This document shows positions 37,182 through 47,034 of a DNA stretch of 64,000 nucleotides, one piece after another. The stretch spans positions 1,492,501-1,556,500 of the forward strand of contig NC_019954.2 in assembly GCF_000328765.2 (NCBI RefSeq). Reading direction: 5' to 3'. The position numbers were made by a program, and so were the translations under genes. The notes beneath the pieces are model-generated. The model searched no databases. It was given only the letters and a program-made list of their open reading frames with translations, and was not told the DNA's origin. This DNA comes from Tepidanaerobacter acetatoxydans Re1 (GTDB taxonomy: Bacteria > Bacillota > Thermosediminibacteria > Thermosediminibacterales > Tepidanaerobacteraceae). Position 1 is the first letter of the stretch, and every line of letters starts with the position of its first letter.

Positions 37182-37877
37182 TTGCCCGTAATAGAATTGA
37201 AGAATATATCACGCAGTTACAGAAATGGTCAAGTCTTTATAAATGCTCTTGAAAATATTAATTTAAGTATTAATGAGGGTGACTTTATTTCAATTATGGG
37301 GCCTTCGGGTTCAGGCAAATCTACCATGCTTAACATTTTAGGCTGTTTAGATAGGCCTACCTCGGGTACATATGAAATCGCAGGCAGGCGAGTTGAGAAG
37401 ATGGGCGACAGTGAACTGGCAGATATACGCAATCAGCTTCTAGGCTTTGTATTTCAAAGCTTTCACCTGCTGCCTGATTTAAATGCTTTAGAGAATGTTG
37501 AATTACCGTTAATTTATCGCGGTTTAAGCGGTAGCGAACGTTATAAGCGGTCTGTTAAAGCACTTAAGTCCGTAGGTCTAGAGCAGCGTATTCATCATCG
37601 ACCATCACAGCTTTCGGGTGGTGAGCAACAGCGAGTAGCAATCGCAAGAGCTATTGTAGGAGATCCTAAAGTATTACTTGCGGATGAACCAACAGGTGCT
37701 TTAGATTCAAAAACCAGTGAAAGCATAATGGAAATTTTCCAAGAGCTAAATAATCAAAGAGGTATAACCATTGTTCAGGTGACCCATGAGAAAAGTGTAG
37801 CTGAATATGGTCATACAATATTTCATTTGCGAGACGGTAAAATAGAGCATGTTGAAAATGTAATCAAACAAAAATAA
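37182..37877 (+). CDS. ABC transporter ATP-binding protein, MacB/LolD type
   Basis: A 231-residue ATPase with Walker [11 protein letters not shown]-loop [21 protein letters not shown], signature [15 protein letters not shown] and Walker [13 protein letters not shown] followed by the D- and H-loops (QVTHE). The [12 protein letters not shown] pattern is typical of the MacB/LolD group. The start is TTG 37182, after AAGGAGGAGG. It leads a three-gene cassette with an adaptor and a permease, isolated on the plus strand among minus-strand genes. Confidence 0.95.
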   Translation: MPVIELKNISRSYRNGQVFINALENINLSINEGDFISIMGPSGSGKSTMLNILGCLDRPTSGTYEIAGRRVEKMGDSELADIRNQLLGFVFQSFHLLPDLNALENVELPLIYRGLSGSERYKRSVKALKSVGLEQRIHHRPSQLSGGEQQRVAIARAIVGDPKVLLADEPTGALDSKTSESIMEIFQELNNQRGITIVQVTHEKSVAEYGHTIFHLRDGKIEHVENVIKQK

Positions 37878-37916
37878 CGTTTAATTATCTTATTTAATTT
37901 TTGGAGGTAATAGAAA

Positions 37917-39641
37917 ATGATGCAGCGTATTTTAATGATCGCCTTAATTATAGTAGTCGTAATCGGCGGAGGATTTTATGCTTATAAGGAACTTTTACCA
38001 CCGCCAGAGCAAGAGGCTCAAGGTCCGGTATATTCAACAAAACCCGTAGTTCGTGGAGATATCACCGTTGGGATAGACGTTACGGGGCCTTTAAACCCCT
38101 CACGAAGCGGCAGTATACAAGCTCCCGGCGGAAGAAATTATTACGAAATGTCTGCCGAGGATATTCAATATACTTTAGTCGAAATTTTAGCCGAAGAGGG
38201 CACCGAAGTTAAAATGGGACAAGTTATTGCAAGGCTGGCAGCACCGGAACTTCAAACTCAAATTAAAAATGCTCAGGATGAATTGGAAAGTGAAAAAAAA
38301 TTTCTATCAGATTTAACAGGTCTGCCTTCAGAGAGACTATATGAGGTAAATCCATCTCAGGGCGTTATCTTGAGGGCACCTATTGACGGAAGGGTTTCCG
38401 GCCTTTCAGTCGCTGAAAGTCAAGAAATCAAGCAAGGACATATTGTTGCTAGAATTGTTGATGACTCTCGTTTTAAGATTGATGCTAAATTATACCCAGA
38501 TGAGTTTAGTAATATAAAATTAGGTGATGAACTTGCTTTGAGATTTTCTATATTTGATGGTATATATTATGGAACGATAACAGATATAAACCCAAATCCG
38601 GTTCCCGATGGCGATGAAGATGAACCCGCAAAGGGCTTTGTACACTGGATAACCATCGAAGGCAGCAATCCCGGACTAGTAAAATCCGGCCTTGAAGTTC
38701 ATGTGGGTATACCATTAGATAAAAATAACTCCACAAAAGTGTCATGGTTTTCAAGTCCTTCCACCGTTACAGGTTTCGTTGATGAAGAAAGAGTTTTATC
38801 AACAGTAGAAGCAGTTGCGACGCAAGTCCATGTCAAAGAAATGGAAACTGTTAAAAAGGGTGACCCTATTGTCTCTCTATCCGGCTCAGATGTTCAGAAA
38901 ACAATTCAGGAAAAGCTCGATAAAATTCGCGAAAAGGAATTTGAGTTGTCTCAGCTCTATTCAAAAGTTGGGCAAATGGAAGTCAGGGCACCTATGGATG
39001 GCATTATAGCCAGTTGGGATACACAACTTGGAGCTCAGGTTCGCTCGGGAGAATGGATGGGTTATGTTTTTAATACCAGTGATATGGGAATGTGGGTCGA
39101 AGTTGACGATATTGATGTTTTACTTATAAAACAAGGTTCTCCGGTAAAAGTCACCGTAGATGCACTTCCAGGCGAAACCTTTGAAGGTGAAGTAATGCAT
39201 GTAGATACTATGGGTCAAGACATGAAGGGAATTACAAAATTTGCCGTGGACATTGAAGTAAAAGGAGGACCTAATCTACGACCTGGTATGCAGGCCAGAG
39301 CTTATATTGATGCAGGCAGTGCCAAAGATGTACTGTTGGTACCGTTGGAGGGAGTATTCGAAGAAGATGGCGTTCAAAAAGTTGAAATCCTAAATCCGGA
39401 CGGAACTACAAAAGCTGTACCAGTAAAGCTCGGTTTAATGAATGACCGTTTGGCCGAAGTTAAAAGCGGTCTAAAAGAAGGTCAATTGGTAATAACCGGA
39501 AGCAGTGCTGACCTGCTGCCAAGTCAACATATTGGAAACAAAGATTCTATAGTTCCTTCAAATGATGACAATGACAAAAATAAAGATAAAGATAAAGACA
39601 AGGAAGGCAATGGCGGGGAAAAAACACCGGCATCCAATTAA
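37917..39641 (+). CDS. double-module membrane-fusion adaptor of a MacAB-like exporter
   Basis: A 574-residue extracytoplasmic adaptor anchored by an N-terminal membrane segment (3-23). It appears to contain two consecutive lipoyl/barrel units: one around 82-165 (VEILAEEGTEVKMGQVIARL, then LRAPIDGRVSGLSV) and one around 296-380 (VHVKEMETVKKGDPIVSL, then VRAPMDGIIASW), each with only a short helical hairpin. A beta-barrel and membrane-proximal domain follow, and a Lys/Asp repeat tail (about 552-563). Ordinary MacA has one such unit and about 370 residues. The start has GGAGG 9 nt upstream. Confidence 0.85.
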   Translation: MMQRILMIALIIVVVIGGGFYAYKELLPPPEQEAQGPVYSTKPVVRGDITVGIDVTGPLNPSRSGSIQAPGGRNYYEMSAEDIQYTLVEILAEEGTEVKMGQVIARLAAPELQTQIKNAQDELESEKKFLSDLTGLPSERLYEVNPSQGVILRAPIDGRVSGLSVAESQEIKQGHIVARIVDDSRFKIDAKLYPDEFSNIKLGDELALRFSIFDGIYYGTITDINPNPVPDGDEDEPAKGFVHWITIEGSNPGLVKSGLEVHVGIPLDKNNSTKVSWFSSPSTVTGFVDEERVLSTVEAVATQVHVKEMETVKKGDPIVSLSGSDVQKTIQEKLDKIREKEFELSQLYSKVGQMEVRAPMDGIIASWDTQLGAQVRSGEWMGYVFNTSDMGMWVEVDDIDVLLIKQGSPVKVTVDALPGETFEGEVMHVDTMGQDMKGITKFAVDIEVKGGPNLRPGMQARAYIDAGSAKDVLLVPLEGVFEEDGVQKVEILNPDGTTKAVPVKLGLMNDRLAEVKSGLKEGQLVITGSSADLLPSQHIGNKDSIVPSNDDNDKNKDKDKDKEGNGGEKTPASN

Positions 39642-39653
39642 GGAGTGAATAAA

Positions 39654-41000
39654 ATGTTTAAATCGCTACGGATATTACCTGCACTTACTCGATTTTGGTT
39701 TGCCGCTCGAATGGCAGCTCATGGTATATTGGCACATCCTATGCGCTCGGCACTTACAATATTAGGTGTAACTATTGGTGTAACTTCTGTTGTAAGCCTT
39801 ATGGGAATAGGTGAGGGTGCAAGGCAAGCTGTTGTAGCTCAATTTGAAAGTCTTGGTTCTAATGTAATTGCTATTAAGGCAAACGATCCTTCGGTAGAAT
39901 TTGATCCCGATGATGTGCAAGACTTAGTAGAACGAGTCGATGGAATGGACATGGCCACACCTGTGGTTTATACAAAAGCAGTAATGCGTTGGCGACGTGC
40001 TCGCGGCACAGTCGACATAATCGGAGTAAACAGCGAATTCCCAAGTATTAGAGATAATGAGCTGCTATCGGGTCACTTTTTTACTAAATTACATGTATCT
40101 CAGCGATCTCCGGTTGTTGTTTTAGGCTACAATATGGGTTTCGGTTTAATGGGAGGCCGCAATCCTGTCGGTCAAGTTATTAGTTTAAACGGCAGGACTT
40201 TTAGGATCGTCGGCGTATTAGCTCCAAAAGGTCCCGGCAAGGCAGATGACATTGATGACAAAATAGTCATACCTTATACAACTGCTTTAAAAATTGCGGA
40301 TAAAAAAACGGTTGCTGAAATATGGGGCAAAGCTGAAACCCCACTAAAAGCAGACCTTGCTGTTGTTCAGCTCGGCAGAATTTTTAAAAGAAAATTGGGC
40401 CTAGATCAAAGTGCTCCAACTACTTTATCCGGCAATGACAGCAAAGGTGAAGCAACCGATGAAACAGTTGCACAAAGCAGCTCGGCCGATATGGAAATTG
40501 CTATGGAATCATCTTCAGATTCAGCAGACAGCAATCCCATAATTCCAGGCGGTGAAGATTTAATTACCATCACTAACTTAAATCAGTTAGTGCAAGAAGC
40601 TGACCAAGCCAATCGTGTAATGACTCTTTTACTTGGCGGTATTGCAGCAGTTTCACTTTTAGTAGGCGGTTTGGGAATAATGAATATTATGCTCGTGGCA
40701 GTTACAGAGCGCACACAGGAGATAGGAGTTCGCCGGGCGCTTGGAGCAAAGCAGACTGATTTATTAGTACAATTTTTATTAGAAGCACTTTACGTGAGCG
40801 GCATAGGTGCAATAGCCGGCACAGTGGCTGGTATATGGGGGCTAAATGTTTTTGCCCGACATGGGTTTGAAACAGCTATCAGTTTTGAAGCCATAAAAAT
40901 AGCTGTTGTTGTGGCATTGGTATCAGGGCTTTTATTTGGAATTTATCCTGCTGTTTCGGCATCTTCAGTTCCGCCTATTGAAGCCTTAAGACGGCAGTAG
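39654..41000 (+). CDS. MacB-like ABC transporter permease
   Basis: A 448-residue permease with one N-terminal membrane helix (AHPMRSALTILGVTIGVTSVV), a large extracytoplasmic MacB core domain and three C-terminal helices including GGLGIMNIMLVAVTERTQEIGVRRALGAK, the conserved FtsX/MacB coupling motif. A Ser/Asp/Glu-rich insert (about 260-300) precedes the last helices. It has no fused ATPase; that is encoded by the first gene of the cassette. ATG 39654 is 8 nt from GGAG; a GTG lies 9 nt upstream. The substrate is unknown (peptide, antibiotic or lipoprotein). Confidence 0.92.
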   Translation: MFKSLRILPALTRFWFAARMAAHGILAHPMRSALTILGVTIGVTSVVSLMGIGEGARQAVVAQFESLGSNVIAIKANDPSVEFDPDDVQDLVERVDGMDMATPVVYTKAVMRWRRARGTVDIIGVNSEFPSIRDNELLSGHFFTKLHVSQRSPVVVLGYNMGFGLMGGRNPVGQVISLNGRTFRIVGVLAPKGPGKADDIDDKIVIPYTTALKIADKKTVAEIWGKAETPLKADLAVVQLGRIFKRKLGLDQSAPTTLSGNDSKGEATDETVAQSSSADMEIAMESSSDSADSNPIIPGGEDLITITNLNQLVQEADQANRVMTLLLGGIAAVSLLVGGLGIMNIMLVAVTERTQEIGVRRALGAKQTDLLVQFLLEALYVSGIGAIAGTVAGIWGLNVFARHGFETAISFEAIKIAVVVALVSGLLFGIYPAVSASSVPPIEALRRQ

Positions 41001-41094
41001 GGTTATGTTGCGGATTTGTAGTTAAAAGTTTCTTTTGCAAAAAATAGGCTTTTACATTCATACATTTTATAGTTACAGCAAGAAAACAGAAACG

Positions 41095-41138
41095 GGATGA
41101 TGCTTTAATTTATATTCAGCATAAGTAAAACATCATCC
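41095..41138 (-). terminator. possible terminator between the exporter operon and the DUF2508 gene
   Basis: GGATGATG (41095-41102) pairs with CATCATCC (41131-41138) across a 28-nt loop; the minus strand continues T-rich (CGTTTCTGTTTTCTT). Confidence 0.45.
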
Positions 41139-41156
41139 TGCCATATAACCTAAAGC

Positions 41157-41405
41157 TCATTTTAATATTTTATTAATTAGCTGGTTCTTATCTAATTTCA
41201 GGCCTGTTTTTTTTGCCTGCTTTATTAGAAAGTCAAAATGCTCAACTGCTGCTTGCTTTCTTATAATAGCTAGATCTACCGCCTCAGGATCATTTTGAGC
41301 CCATTGAAAGGCTCTTTCTGATAGATACATTTCCAGACAGGCTTTTTCAATTTCAGCTATTAGAGCCTCCAAATTTTCATGATTAGTGTCAGAAGTTTGA
41401 GTCAT
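41157..41405 (-). CDS. DUF2508 family protein (YaaL-like)
   Basis: An 82-residue helical cytoplasmic protein. The pattern LIAEIEKACLEMYLSERAF, then DPEAVDLAIIRKQAAVEHFDFLIKQAK, fits the DUF2508/YaaL family of unknown function. It has an AGAGGAGAGGG ribosome-binding site. It is not next to recR, the usual neighbour. Confidence 0.75.
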   Translation of the reverse strand: MTQTSDTNHENLEALIAEIEKACLEMYLSERAFQWAQNDPEAVDLAIIRKQAAVEHFDFLIKQAKKTGLKLDKNQLINKILK

Positions 41406-41462
41406 AATACCCTCTCCTCTGATAAGTTTATAATATATATATGCGAGAAAGAGGATATATTT

Positions 41463-41510
41463 GCAAAAAAGCAGCTGTATTTTTAGATTAAAAAATAACA
41501 GCTGCTTAAC
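41463..41510 (-). terminator. terminator of the valS-folC operon
   Basis: AAGCAGCTGT (41469-41478) and ACAGCTGCTT (41498-41507) with an inner T/A stem; the minus strand continues TTTTTTGC. It lies about 130 nt after folC, and the DNA between (41511-41640) has no other recognised feature. Confidence 0.7.
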
Positions 41511-41640
41511 TTATATTTTCGATGATAATTAAAGCAATCCTTAATTCATAAATATTGTCGTCCTTATTCTATTCTTTTGTAACTTTTTGTTCGGGCAAGT
41601 ATCTGCTTTTGATTTAAATTTAATATCTCTTTTGTCATTT

Positions 41641-43023
41641 TTATCTTAGTAAAGTCCTGACATAACCTATCATGTACAATGAGCCTGCAAAAACAATCAT
41701 ATCTTCCGAATTAGCTAAAGTTTTAGCAAGCTTTACAGCATCTTCTATCTTTTCTTCAGCATACACTTGAATCGCAGTATTGTTACTTATCTTTTTTTCA
41801 ATATCCAAATCTTTAACATTCATCTGAACAACACTATCACCAAATAATTCGGCTATAATATCAGCCAATTCGCATGCAGTTAAGGCTCGCGGGTTATTCG
41901 GTGCCGTGGTAATAATAATGTCTGCCACAGGAACTATATCACGCAGCATCTCTTTATAGTCTTTATCCGCCAAAATACCTGTTACCAAGATTTTTTTTCT
42001 GTTGCTGTAATATTGATTTAACGCTTCTTTTAGTGTTTTTATTCCAGCTATATTATGAGCACCATCAATTAGAATAGTCGGATTTTCAGATATTAACTCA
42101 AGCCTTCCCGGCCACCTTGCATTTCTAAGGCCGGAATATATCGCATCACTTTTTATCTTAATTCCCTGCATATTTAATACTTCAATTGCGGCAACAGCTG
42201 TAGCAGCATTATCTAACTGGTGTCTGCCGATTAGCTGAATTTTAAGGCCTGTAAAAGTATTTTCTGGAGTTTTTAAATCAAAAACTAATCCTTTTTCGTC
42301 ATCACTTATCAGATGATAGTATACTGTTTCACATGATTCTCGAGCTTGTTCATTGCTCACCTTTATTAGCTTGCAATTCAGTGAATTACTGACTTCTTTA
42401 ATTGCTCTCATAGCTTCATATTCTTGCGGACTTGTTACAACCGGAATGCCGGGCTTTATTATACCGCATTTTTCCCGGGCAATATCCTCCAGCGTATTAC
42501 CGAGATATTGTTGATGATCGAGGCTAATTGGAGTGATTACGCTTACCATTGGTGTAACAACATTTGTTGCATCAAGCCTTCCTCCCATGCCCACCTCCAG
42601 CACAAGAAAATCTACTGCCTGTTCTTTGAAGTATAGGAATCCTATAGCTGTAACAACCTCAAATTCTGTTGGAGAGCCAAGATTATTTTCACGCATATAC
42701 ATTACCGCTGCATATACCTTGTCCGCAAGCCTTGCTAAATCATCATCAGAAATATTTTCACCATTTACCCGCATCCGCTCATTAAAAACCTCAAGGTATG
42801 GCGATGTATACAGACCTACCTTAAAGCCTGCAGACCTTAAAATTGAATCAATCATCGCACATGTAGAACCCTTTCCGTTAGTACCGGCAACATGTATTAT
42901 TTTAATTCCTTTATGCGGATTGCCTAGAATCTCTAAAAGTTTTGTGATATTTTGAAGACCGAGTTTTGTACCGAATCTATTGAGACCATGAATAAAGTCT
43001 AGCGCCTGGTTATAGCTTAGCAT
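41641..43023 (-). CDS. folC: bifunctional folylpolyglutamate synthase/dihydrofolate synthase
   Basis: A Mur-ligase-family enzyme that adds glutamate to folates and may also make dihydrofolate. The P-loop is VAGTNGKGSTCAMI, followed by SPYLEVFNERM, GMGGRLDATNVV, SLDHQQYLGNTLEDIAREKCGI and LIDGAHNIAG. The start is ATG 43023 after GGAAGGGA. It follows valS by about 40 nt, the common Firmicute pair. Confidence 0.96.
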   Translation of the reverse strand: MLSYNQALDFIHGLNRFGTKLGLQNITKLLEILGNPHKGIKIIHVAGTNGKGSTCAMIDSILRSAGFKVGLYTSPYLEVFNERMRVNGENISDDDLARLADKVYAAVMYMRENNLGSPTEFEVVTAIGFLYFKEQAVDFLVLEVGMGGRLDATNVVTPMVSVITPISLDHQQYLGNTLEDIAREKCGIIKPGIPVVTSPQEYEAMRAIKEVSNSLNCKLIKVSNEQARESCETVYYHLISDDEKGLVFDLKTPENTFTGLKIQLIGRHQLDNAATAVAAIEVLNMQGIKIKSDAIYSGLRNARWPGRLELISENPTILIDGAHNIAGIKTLKEALNQYYSNRKKILVTGILADKDYKEMLRDIVPVADIIITTAPNNPRALTACELADIIAELFGDSVVQMNVKDLDIEKKISNNTAIQVYAEEKIEDAVKLAKTLANSEDMIVFAGSLYMIGYVRTLLR

Positions 43024-43063
43024 ATATTCTTTCCCTTCCATAAAAAATAAAATAATTTAAGCC

Positions 43064-45715
43064 TTATTTTGAAGACAGATCTGCCATCATTTTTAACCTT
43101 TGTTCTACTTTCTGCAGCATTTCTTGATAATCTTTTTGCTTTTGTTGCTCTTTTTCAACTATATCTTGAGGAGCCTTTTCCAAAAATCCTTGATTGCTTA
43201 ACTTTTTATTTACCCTTTCAATTTCGTTCTTCAGATTTGACTTTTCCTTTTCAAGTCTTGCAATTTCAGTATCTAAATCTACCAGACCCTCCATCGGAAT
43301 GAATATTTCCGCGCCCTTAATCACACAAGATACAGCTTTATGCGGAATTTGTAAGTCTTCTTCTCCAAATTCCATTTTAGATACCTTGGCAAGACTATAA
43401 ATTATGTCAAGATTGCCTCTTAGTATATCCTTAACCGAAGAACTGCTCACCCTGACTAAAGCCGATGCTTGTTTGCTCGGCGGGACATTCATTTCTGCTC
43501 GGATGTTCCTTATACCCCTTACTGCATCCATTACCAGTTCCATCTGGTCGACATCCTCGAACTCCCACTCAGGTTTATATTCAGGCCATGAAGATACCAT
43601 TATGCTAAGCCCTTCACGGGAAATATGCTGCCAAATTTCTTCAGTAATAAACGGCATAAAGGGATGCAGCAATTTTAAGGCCTGTTCTACCACATTAACC
43701 AAAACTAACTGGGTAATTCTCCTAGCCCCACTATTTTTGCCATATAAATCTATTTTAGCCATTTCTATATACCAATCACAAAATTCATTCCAGAAAAAGT
43801 CATAAATCTTCTGAGCAGCCATACCTATTTCAAATTTTTCCAGGGAATCTGTGACATCACGTGTCACGTCATTAATTCGCTTTAATATCCAACGATCCTT
43901 TAAAGCTAATTTACTCAAATCAATTTCGCCCGGCGTAAAATCCTCAAGATTCATCATTATAAATCGAGAGGCATTCCAAATTTTATTTGCAAAATTACGA
44001 CTTGATTCGACTTTTTCCCAGTAGAACCGCATATCATTGCCGGGTGCATTGCCAGTGCATAAGGTAAATCTTAAAGTATCTGCTCCGTACTTATCAATAA
44101 CCTCCAGAGGATCGATGCCGTTTCCTAAGGATTTACTCATCTTCCTGCCTTGGGCATCTCTCACAAGCCCTGTTATTACCACATACTCAAAGGGAGGTTT
44201 TTTCATAAATTCCATAGCTGAAAAAATCATCCTGGCAACCCAAAAAAATATGATATCATATGCCGTAACTAACACCGAAGTAGGATAAAAATACTTTAAA
44301 TCAGGCGTATCTTCCGGCCAGCCCAAGGTTGAAAATGGCCATAGTGCTGAACTAAACCATGTGTCAAGTACATCAGGGTCCTGCTCAATATTGCTGCTGC
44401 CACATTTTGTGCATACTTTTACATCATCCCTAGATACCATTGTTTCACCACATTCTTGGCAGTACCACGCCGGAATCCTGTGCCCCCACCAAAGCTGTCG
44501 TGATATACACCAATCTCTGATATTCTCAAGCCAATTCAGGTATATTTTTGCAAATCTTTCCGGAACAAACTTTACTTCCCCTTGTTTTACAACATCAATT
44601 GCTGGTTTTGCAAGAGGTTCCATTTTTACAAACCATTGCTTAGAAACTACCGGTTCTACAATGGTATGACAGCGATAACAATGGCCTACACTATGATTTA
44701 AATCTTCCATTTTTTCAAAAAAACCTTCTTGCTGCAATTCTTCCACTATGGCTTTCCTGCAATCAAATCTATCCATGCCTTTGAATTTCCCTGCATTATC
44801 ATTCATTATGCCATTATCATCTATAACAATAATTATCGGAAGGCTGTGGCGAAGACCCATTTCAAAATCATTTGGATCATGGCCGGGTGTCACCTTCACA
44901 GCTCCTGTACCAAATTCCGTATCTACGTAAGAGTCACCAATAACGGGGATTTCTTTTTCTACTATTGGTAGAATTACAGTTTTGCCAATTATGCCCTTGT
45001 AACGTTCATCATTAGGATTTACAGCCACTGCCGTATCTCCCAAAATTGTTTCAGGTCGGGTGGTAGCAACCGTTAGATAACCCGAACCATCTTTATATGG
45101 ATACTTTACATAATACAGCTTATCATTGCGATCTTCATGCTCTACTTCAATATCTGAAAGTGTTGTCTTACAAGTTGGACACCAGTTGACAATATAGTGG
45201 CCGCGATATATAAGGCCCTTTTCATATAAACGAACAAAGACTTCCCTAACAGCCTTACTTAAACCTTCATCCATAGTAAACCTGAGTCTTGACCAATCAC
45301 ACGAAGAACCAAGCTTTTTCAATTGATTAATAATCGTGTCACCATATTTTTCCTTCCATTCCCACACTCTTTCCAGAAATTTTTCTCTTCCTAAATCATA
45401 TTTGGATAAACCTTCATCAGCTAACTGCTCTTTTACTTTCGCTTCAGTAGCTATCCCTGCATGATCAGTGCCAGGCAGCCACAGTGCCGAATAGCCTTGC
45501 ATCCGCTTAGTCCTGATCAAGATATCCTGCAGTGTATTATTTAATGCATGACCCATATGGAGTTGGCCGGTCACATTAGGTGGTGGAATAACAATTGTAA
45601 AAGGTCGCTTTTTTGAATCTATTTCAGCATGAAAAAGATTTTCTTTTTCCCAAAACTCATACCATTTATCCTCTACCTCTTTGGGATCGTAAACAGAAGG
45701 TAAATTTTTTTGCAT
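43064..45715 (-). CDS. valS: valyl-tRNA synthetase
   Basis: An 883-residue class I synthetase with [17 protein letters not shown] (HIGH at 53-56), [17 protein letters not shown] (KMSKS), a CP1 editing domain, zinc ribbons ([20 protein letters not shown]) and the C-terminal coiled-coil arm (about 815-880). The start is ATG 45715, 8 nt after GGAGT. It is controlled by the T-box leader upstream. Confidence 0.98.
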   Translation of the reverse strand: MQKNLPSVYDPKEVEDKWYEFWEKENLFHAEIDSKKRPFTIVIPPPNVTGQLHMGHALNNTLQDILIRTKRMQGYSALWLPGTDHAGIATEAKVKEQLADEGLSKYDLGREKFLERVWEWKEKYGDTIINQLKKLGSSCDWSRLRFTMDEGLSKAVREVFVRLYEKGLIYRGHYIVNWCPTCKTTLSDIEVEHEDRNDKLYYVKYPYKDGSGYLTVATTRPETILGDTAVAVNPNDERYKGIIGKTVILPIVEKEIPVIGDSYVDTEFGTGAVKVTPGHDPNDFEMGLRHSLPIIIVIDDNGIMNDNAGKFKGMDRFDCRKAIVEELQQEGFFEKMEDLNHSVGHCYRCHTIVEPVVSKQWFVKMEPLAKPAIDVVKQGEVKFVPERFAKIYLNWLENIRDWCISRQLWWGHRIPAWYCQECGETMVSRDDVKVCTKCGSSNIEQDPDVLDTWFSSALWPFSTLGWPEDTPDLKYFYPTSVLVTAYDIIFFWVARMIFSAMEFMKKPPFEYVVITGLVRDAQGRKMSKSLGNGIDPLEVIDKYGADTLRFTLCTGNAPGNDMRFYWEKVESSRNFANKIWNASRFIMMNLEDFTPGEIDLSKLALKDRWILKRINDVTRDVTDSLEKFEIGMAAQKIYDFFWNEFCDWYIEMAKIDLYGKNSGARRITQLVLVNVVEQALKLLHPFMPFITEEIWQHISREGLSIMVSSWPEYKPEWEFEDVDQMELVMDAVRGIRNIRAEMNVPPSKQASALVRVSSSSVKDILRGNLDIIYSLAKVSKMEFGEEDLQIPHKAVSCVIKGAEIFIPMEGLVDLDTEIARLEKEKSNLKNEIERVNKKLSNQGFLEKAPQDIVEKEQQKQKDYQEMLQKVEQRLKMMADLSSK

Positions 45716-45761
45716 ATCACACACTCCTATACTTTGCTACTTTAAATTACTATCGTAAAAT

Positions 45762-45991
45762 CAAAAAGCCTTTCACCCTCTAAAGGACGAAAGACTCGCT
45801 TTCGCGGTACCACCTTAATTCCTATACCGGCACTTTAAGCTTTAACGGGCATAACCGTCTTCGGCTACTTAATTTTATTCACCGAAGCTGCTCCAGGGCG
45901 ACCTTCAAAGCTACTCCCGGAAGGCTTTCAGCCTTGACCTTCCTCTCTTTCTGGAAGATTACTTCTACTCCTCCCTATCAAAACATTCTTT
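45762..45991 (-). ncRNA. T-box riboswitch of valS
   Basis: The minus strand carries the T-box core AAGGTGGTACCGCG (45803-45816), followed by the terminator arms AGTCTTTC (45789-45796) and GAAAGGCT (45767-45774) and a T5 tract. Stem I has the AGTAGAAGTAA-type 5' motif. The likely specifier is GTC (45900-45902), a Val codon, in GAAGGTCGCC; this assignment is inferred. Uncharged tRNA-Val is expected to allow readthrough into valS-folC. Confidence 0.93.
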
Positions 45992-45997
45992 TCCTTT

Positions 45998-46026
45998 ATT
46001 CTACTTATGTTACAAGCCTTTGTCAA
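45998..46026 (-). promoter_or_regulatory. promoter of the valS T-box transcript
   Basis: Minus strand: consensus TTGACA (46021-46026), a 17-nt spacer and TAGAAT (45998-46003). Confidence 0.8.
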
Positions 46027-46049
46027 TACTTGCACACATCATCAATCAA

Positions 46050-46856
46050 TTACAATATACCAGTAGTAATCAATAAAATCATAATAATACCTACAACAAT
46101 CCGATAATAAGCAAAAGGCTTGAGAGAATGCTGTTTTAAATATGAAAGGAACCTATCAACTGCCAGCAGTGCAACGATAAAAGATACTACAAAACCTACG
46201 ACTAATGCTTGCAGTTCCAGAGGACTTGTACCGGAATATCCTTTAAACAAAGAAAACCCGGTTGCAGCTACCATAGTCGGAATAGCAAGAAAAAAAGAAA
46301 ACTCCGCAGCTGCCTTTACTGAAAGTCCCGCAGCCATGCCACCCATAATAGTTGAAGCCGATCTTGACATACCTGGTATTAATGCAAGGCATTGGCCTAT
46401 GCCAATGATAAAAGCCTGTCCTAAATCGGTTTTATCCATATCATTTAAACCGCTGCGGCCAAAATAATTTTCCGCCAATATCATTAAAAAGCCCCCGACT
46501 ACAAGAGCTATAGCGACAGTAAATGATGAAAACAGATACTTTTCTATGACATCATTTATTAAAAGGCCTATAACTGCTGCCGGTAAAAAAGCGATGAAAA
46601 TTTTAAACCATAATTCAAAACCCTTCTCACCAGGTCTGATATGCTTGATAGAATCAATGATTTTATATCGATAATAATAAACTACCGCAAGGATAGCACC
46701 TAGCTGAATAACAATTTCAAACATCGTATGAAAGCTGTTGCCCTTAAAATCTATAAAATCTCCCACAATAATCATGTGACCTGTAGAAGATATCGGTAAA
46801 AATTCCGTAATGCCTTCAACTATTCCCATTACTGCAGCTTTAAACAATAAGCTCAT
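46050..46856 (-). CDS. uppP: undecaprenyl-diphosphatase UppP (BacA)
   Basis: A 268-residue membrane enzyme that recycles the undecaprenyl carrier and confers bacitracin tolerance. Motifs are GIVEGITEFLPISSTGHMI and LIPGMSRSASTIMGGM (catalytic region), with about eight membrane segments. The start is ATG 46856 after GGGAGGAG. Confidence 0.97.
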   Translation of the reverse strand: MSLLFKAAVMGIVEGITEFLPISSTGHMIIVGDFIDFKGNSFHTMFEIVIQLGAILAVVYYYRYKIIDSIKHIRPGEKGFELWFKIFIAFLPAAVIGLLINDVIEKYLFSSFTVAIALVVGGFLMILAENYFGRSGLNDMDKTDLGQAFIIGIGQCLALIPGMSRSASTIMGGMAAGLSVKAAAEFSFFLAIPTMVAATGFSLFKGYSGTSPLELQALVVGFVVSFIVALLAVDRFLSYLKQHSLKPFAYYRIVVGIIMILLITTGIL

Positions 46857-46927
46857 ATTTCTCCTCCCTTTTTGCAAGTCACTTGCGAAGTTGCTACTTA
46901 GTATTTTGCTTTTATTATATCTTCTTT

Positions 46928-46956
46928 ATTATATCTTTCTTGCTCTGCAAGGTCAA
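46928..46956 (-). promoter_or_regulatory. promoter of uppP
   Basis: Minus strand: TTGACC (46951-46956), a 17-nt spacer and TATAAT (46928-46933). The -10 block AGATATAATAAA is repeated once about 15 nt downstream. Confidence 0.75.
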
Positions 46957-47034
46957 TGAATGGCTTTTTGGTCAAATTTAGCTCTTAGCAGAAATTACAA
47001 TAAAAATAATTAGATTAAATATTTTATTTACTTT

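Noticed and set aside
39570-39612. Short AAAGAT-type tandem repeat at the end of the adaptor gene
   Set aside because: It simply encodes the Lys/Asp-rich tail of the adaptor and does not need a separate explanation.
42533-42955. 140-codon plus-strand frame opposite folC
   Set aside because: A shadow of folC with no independent support.
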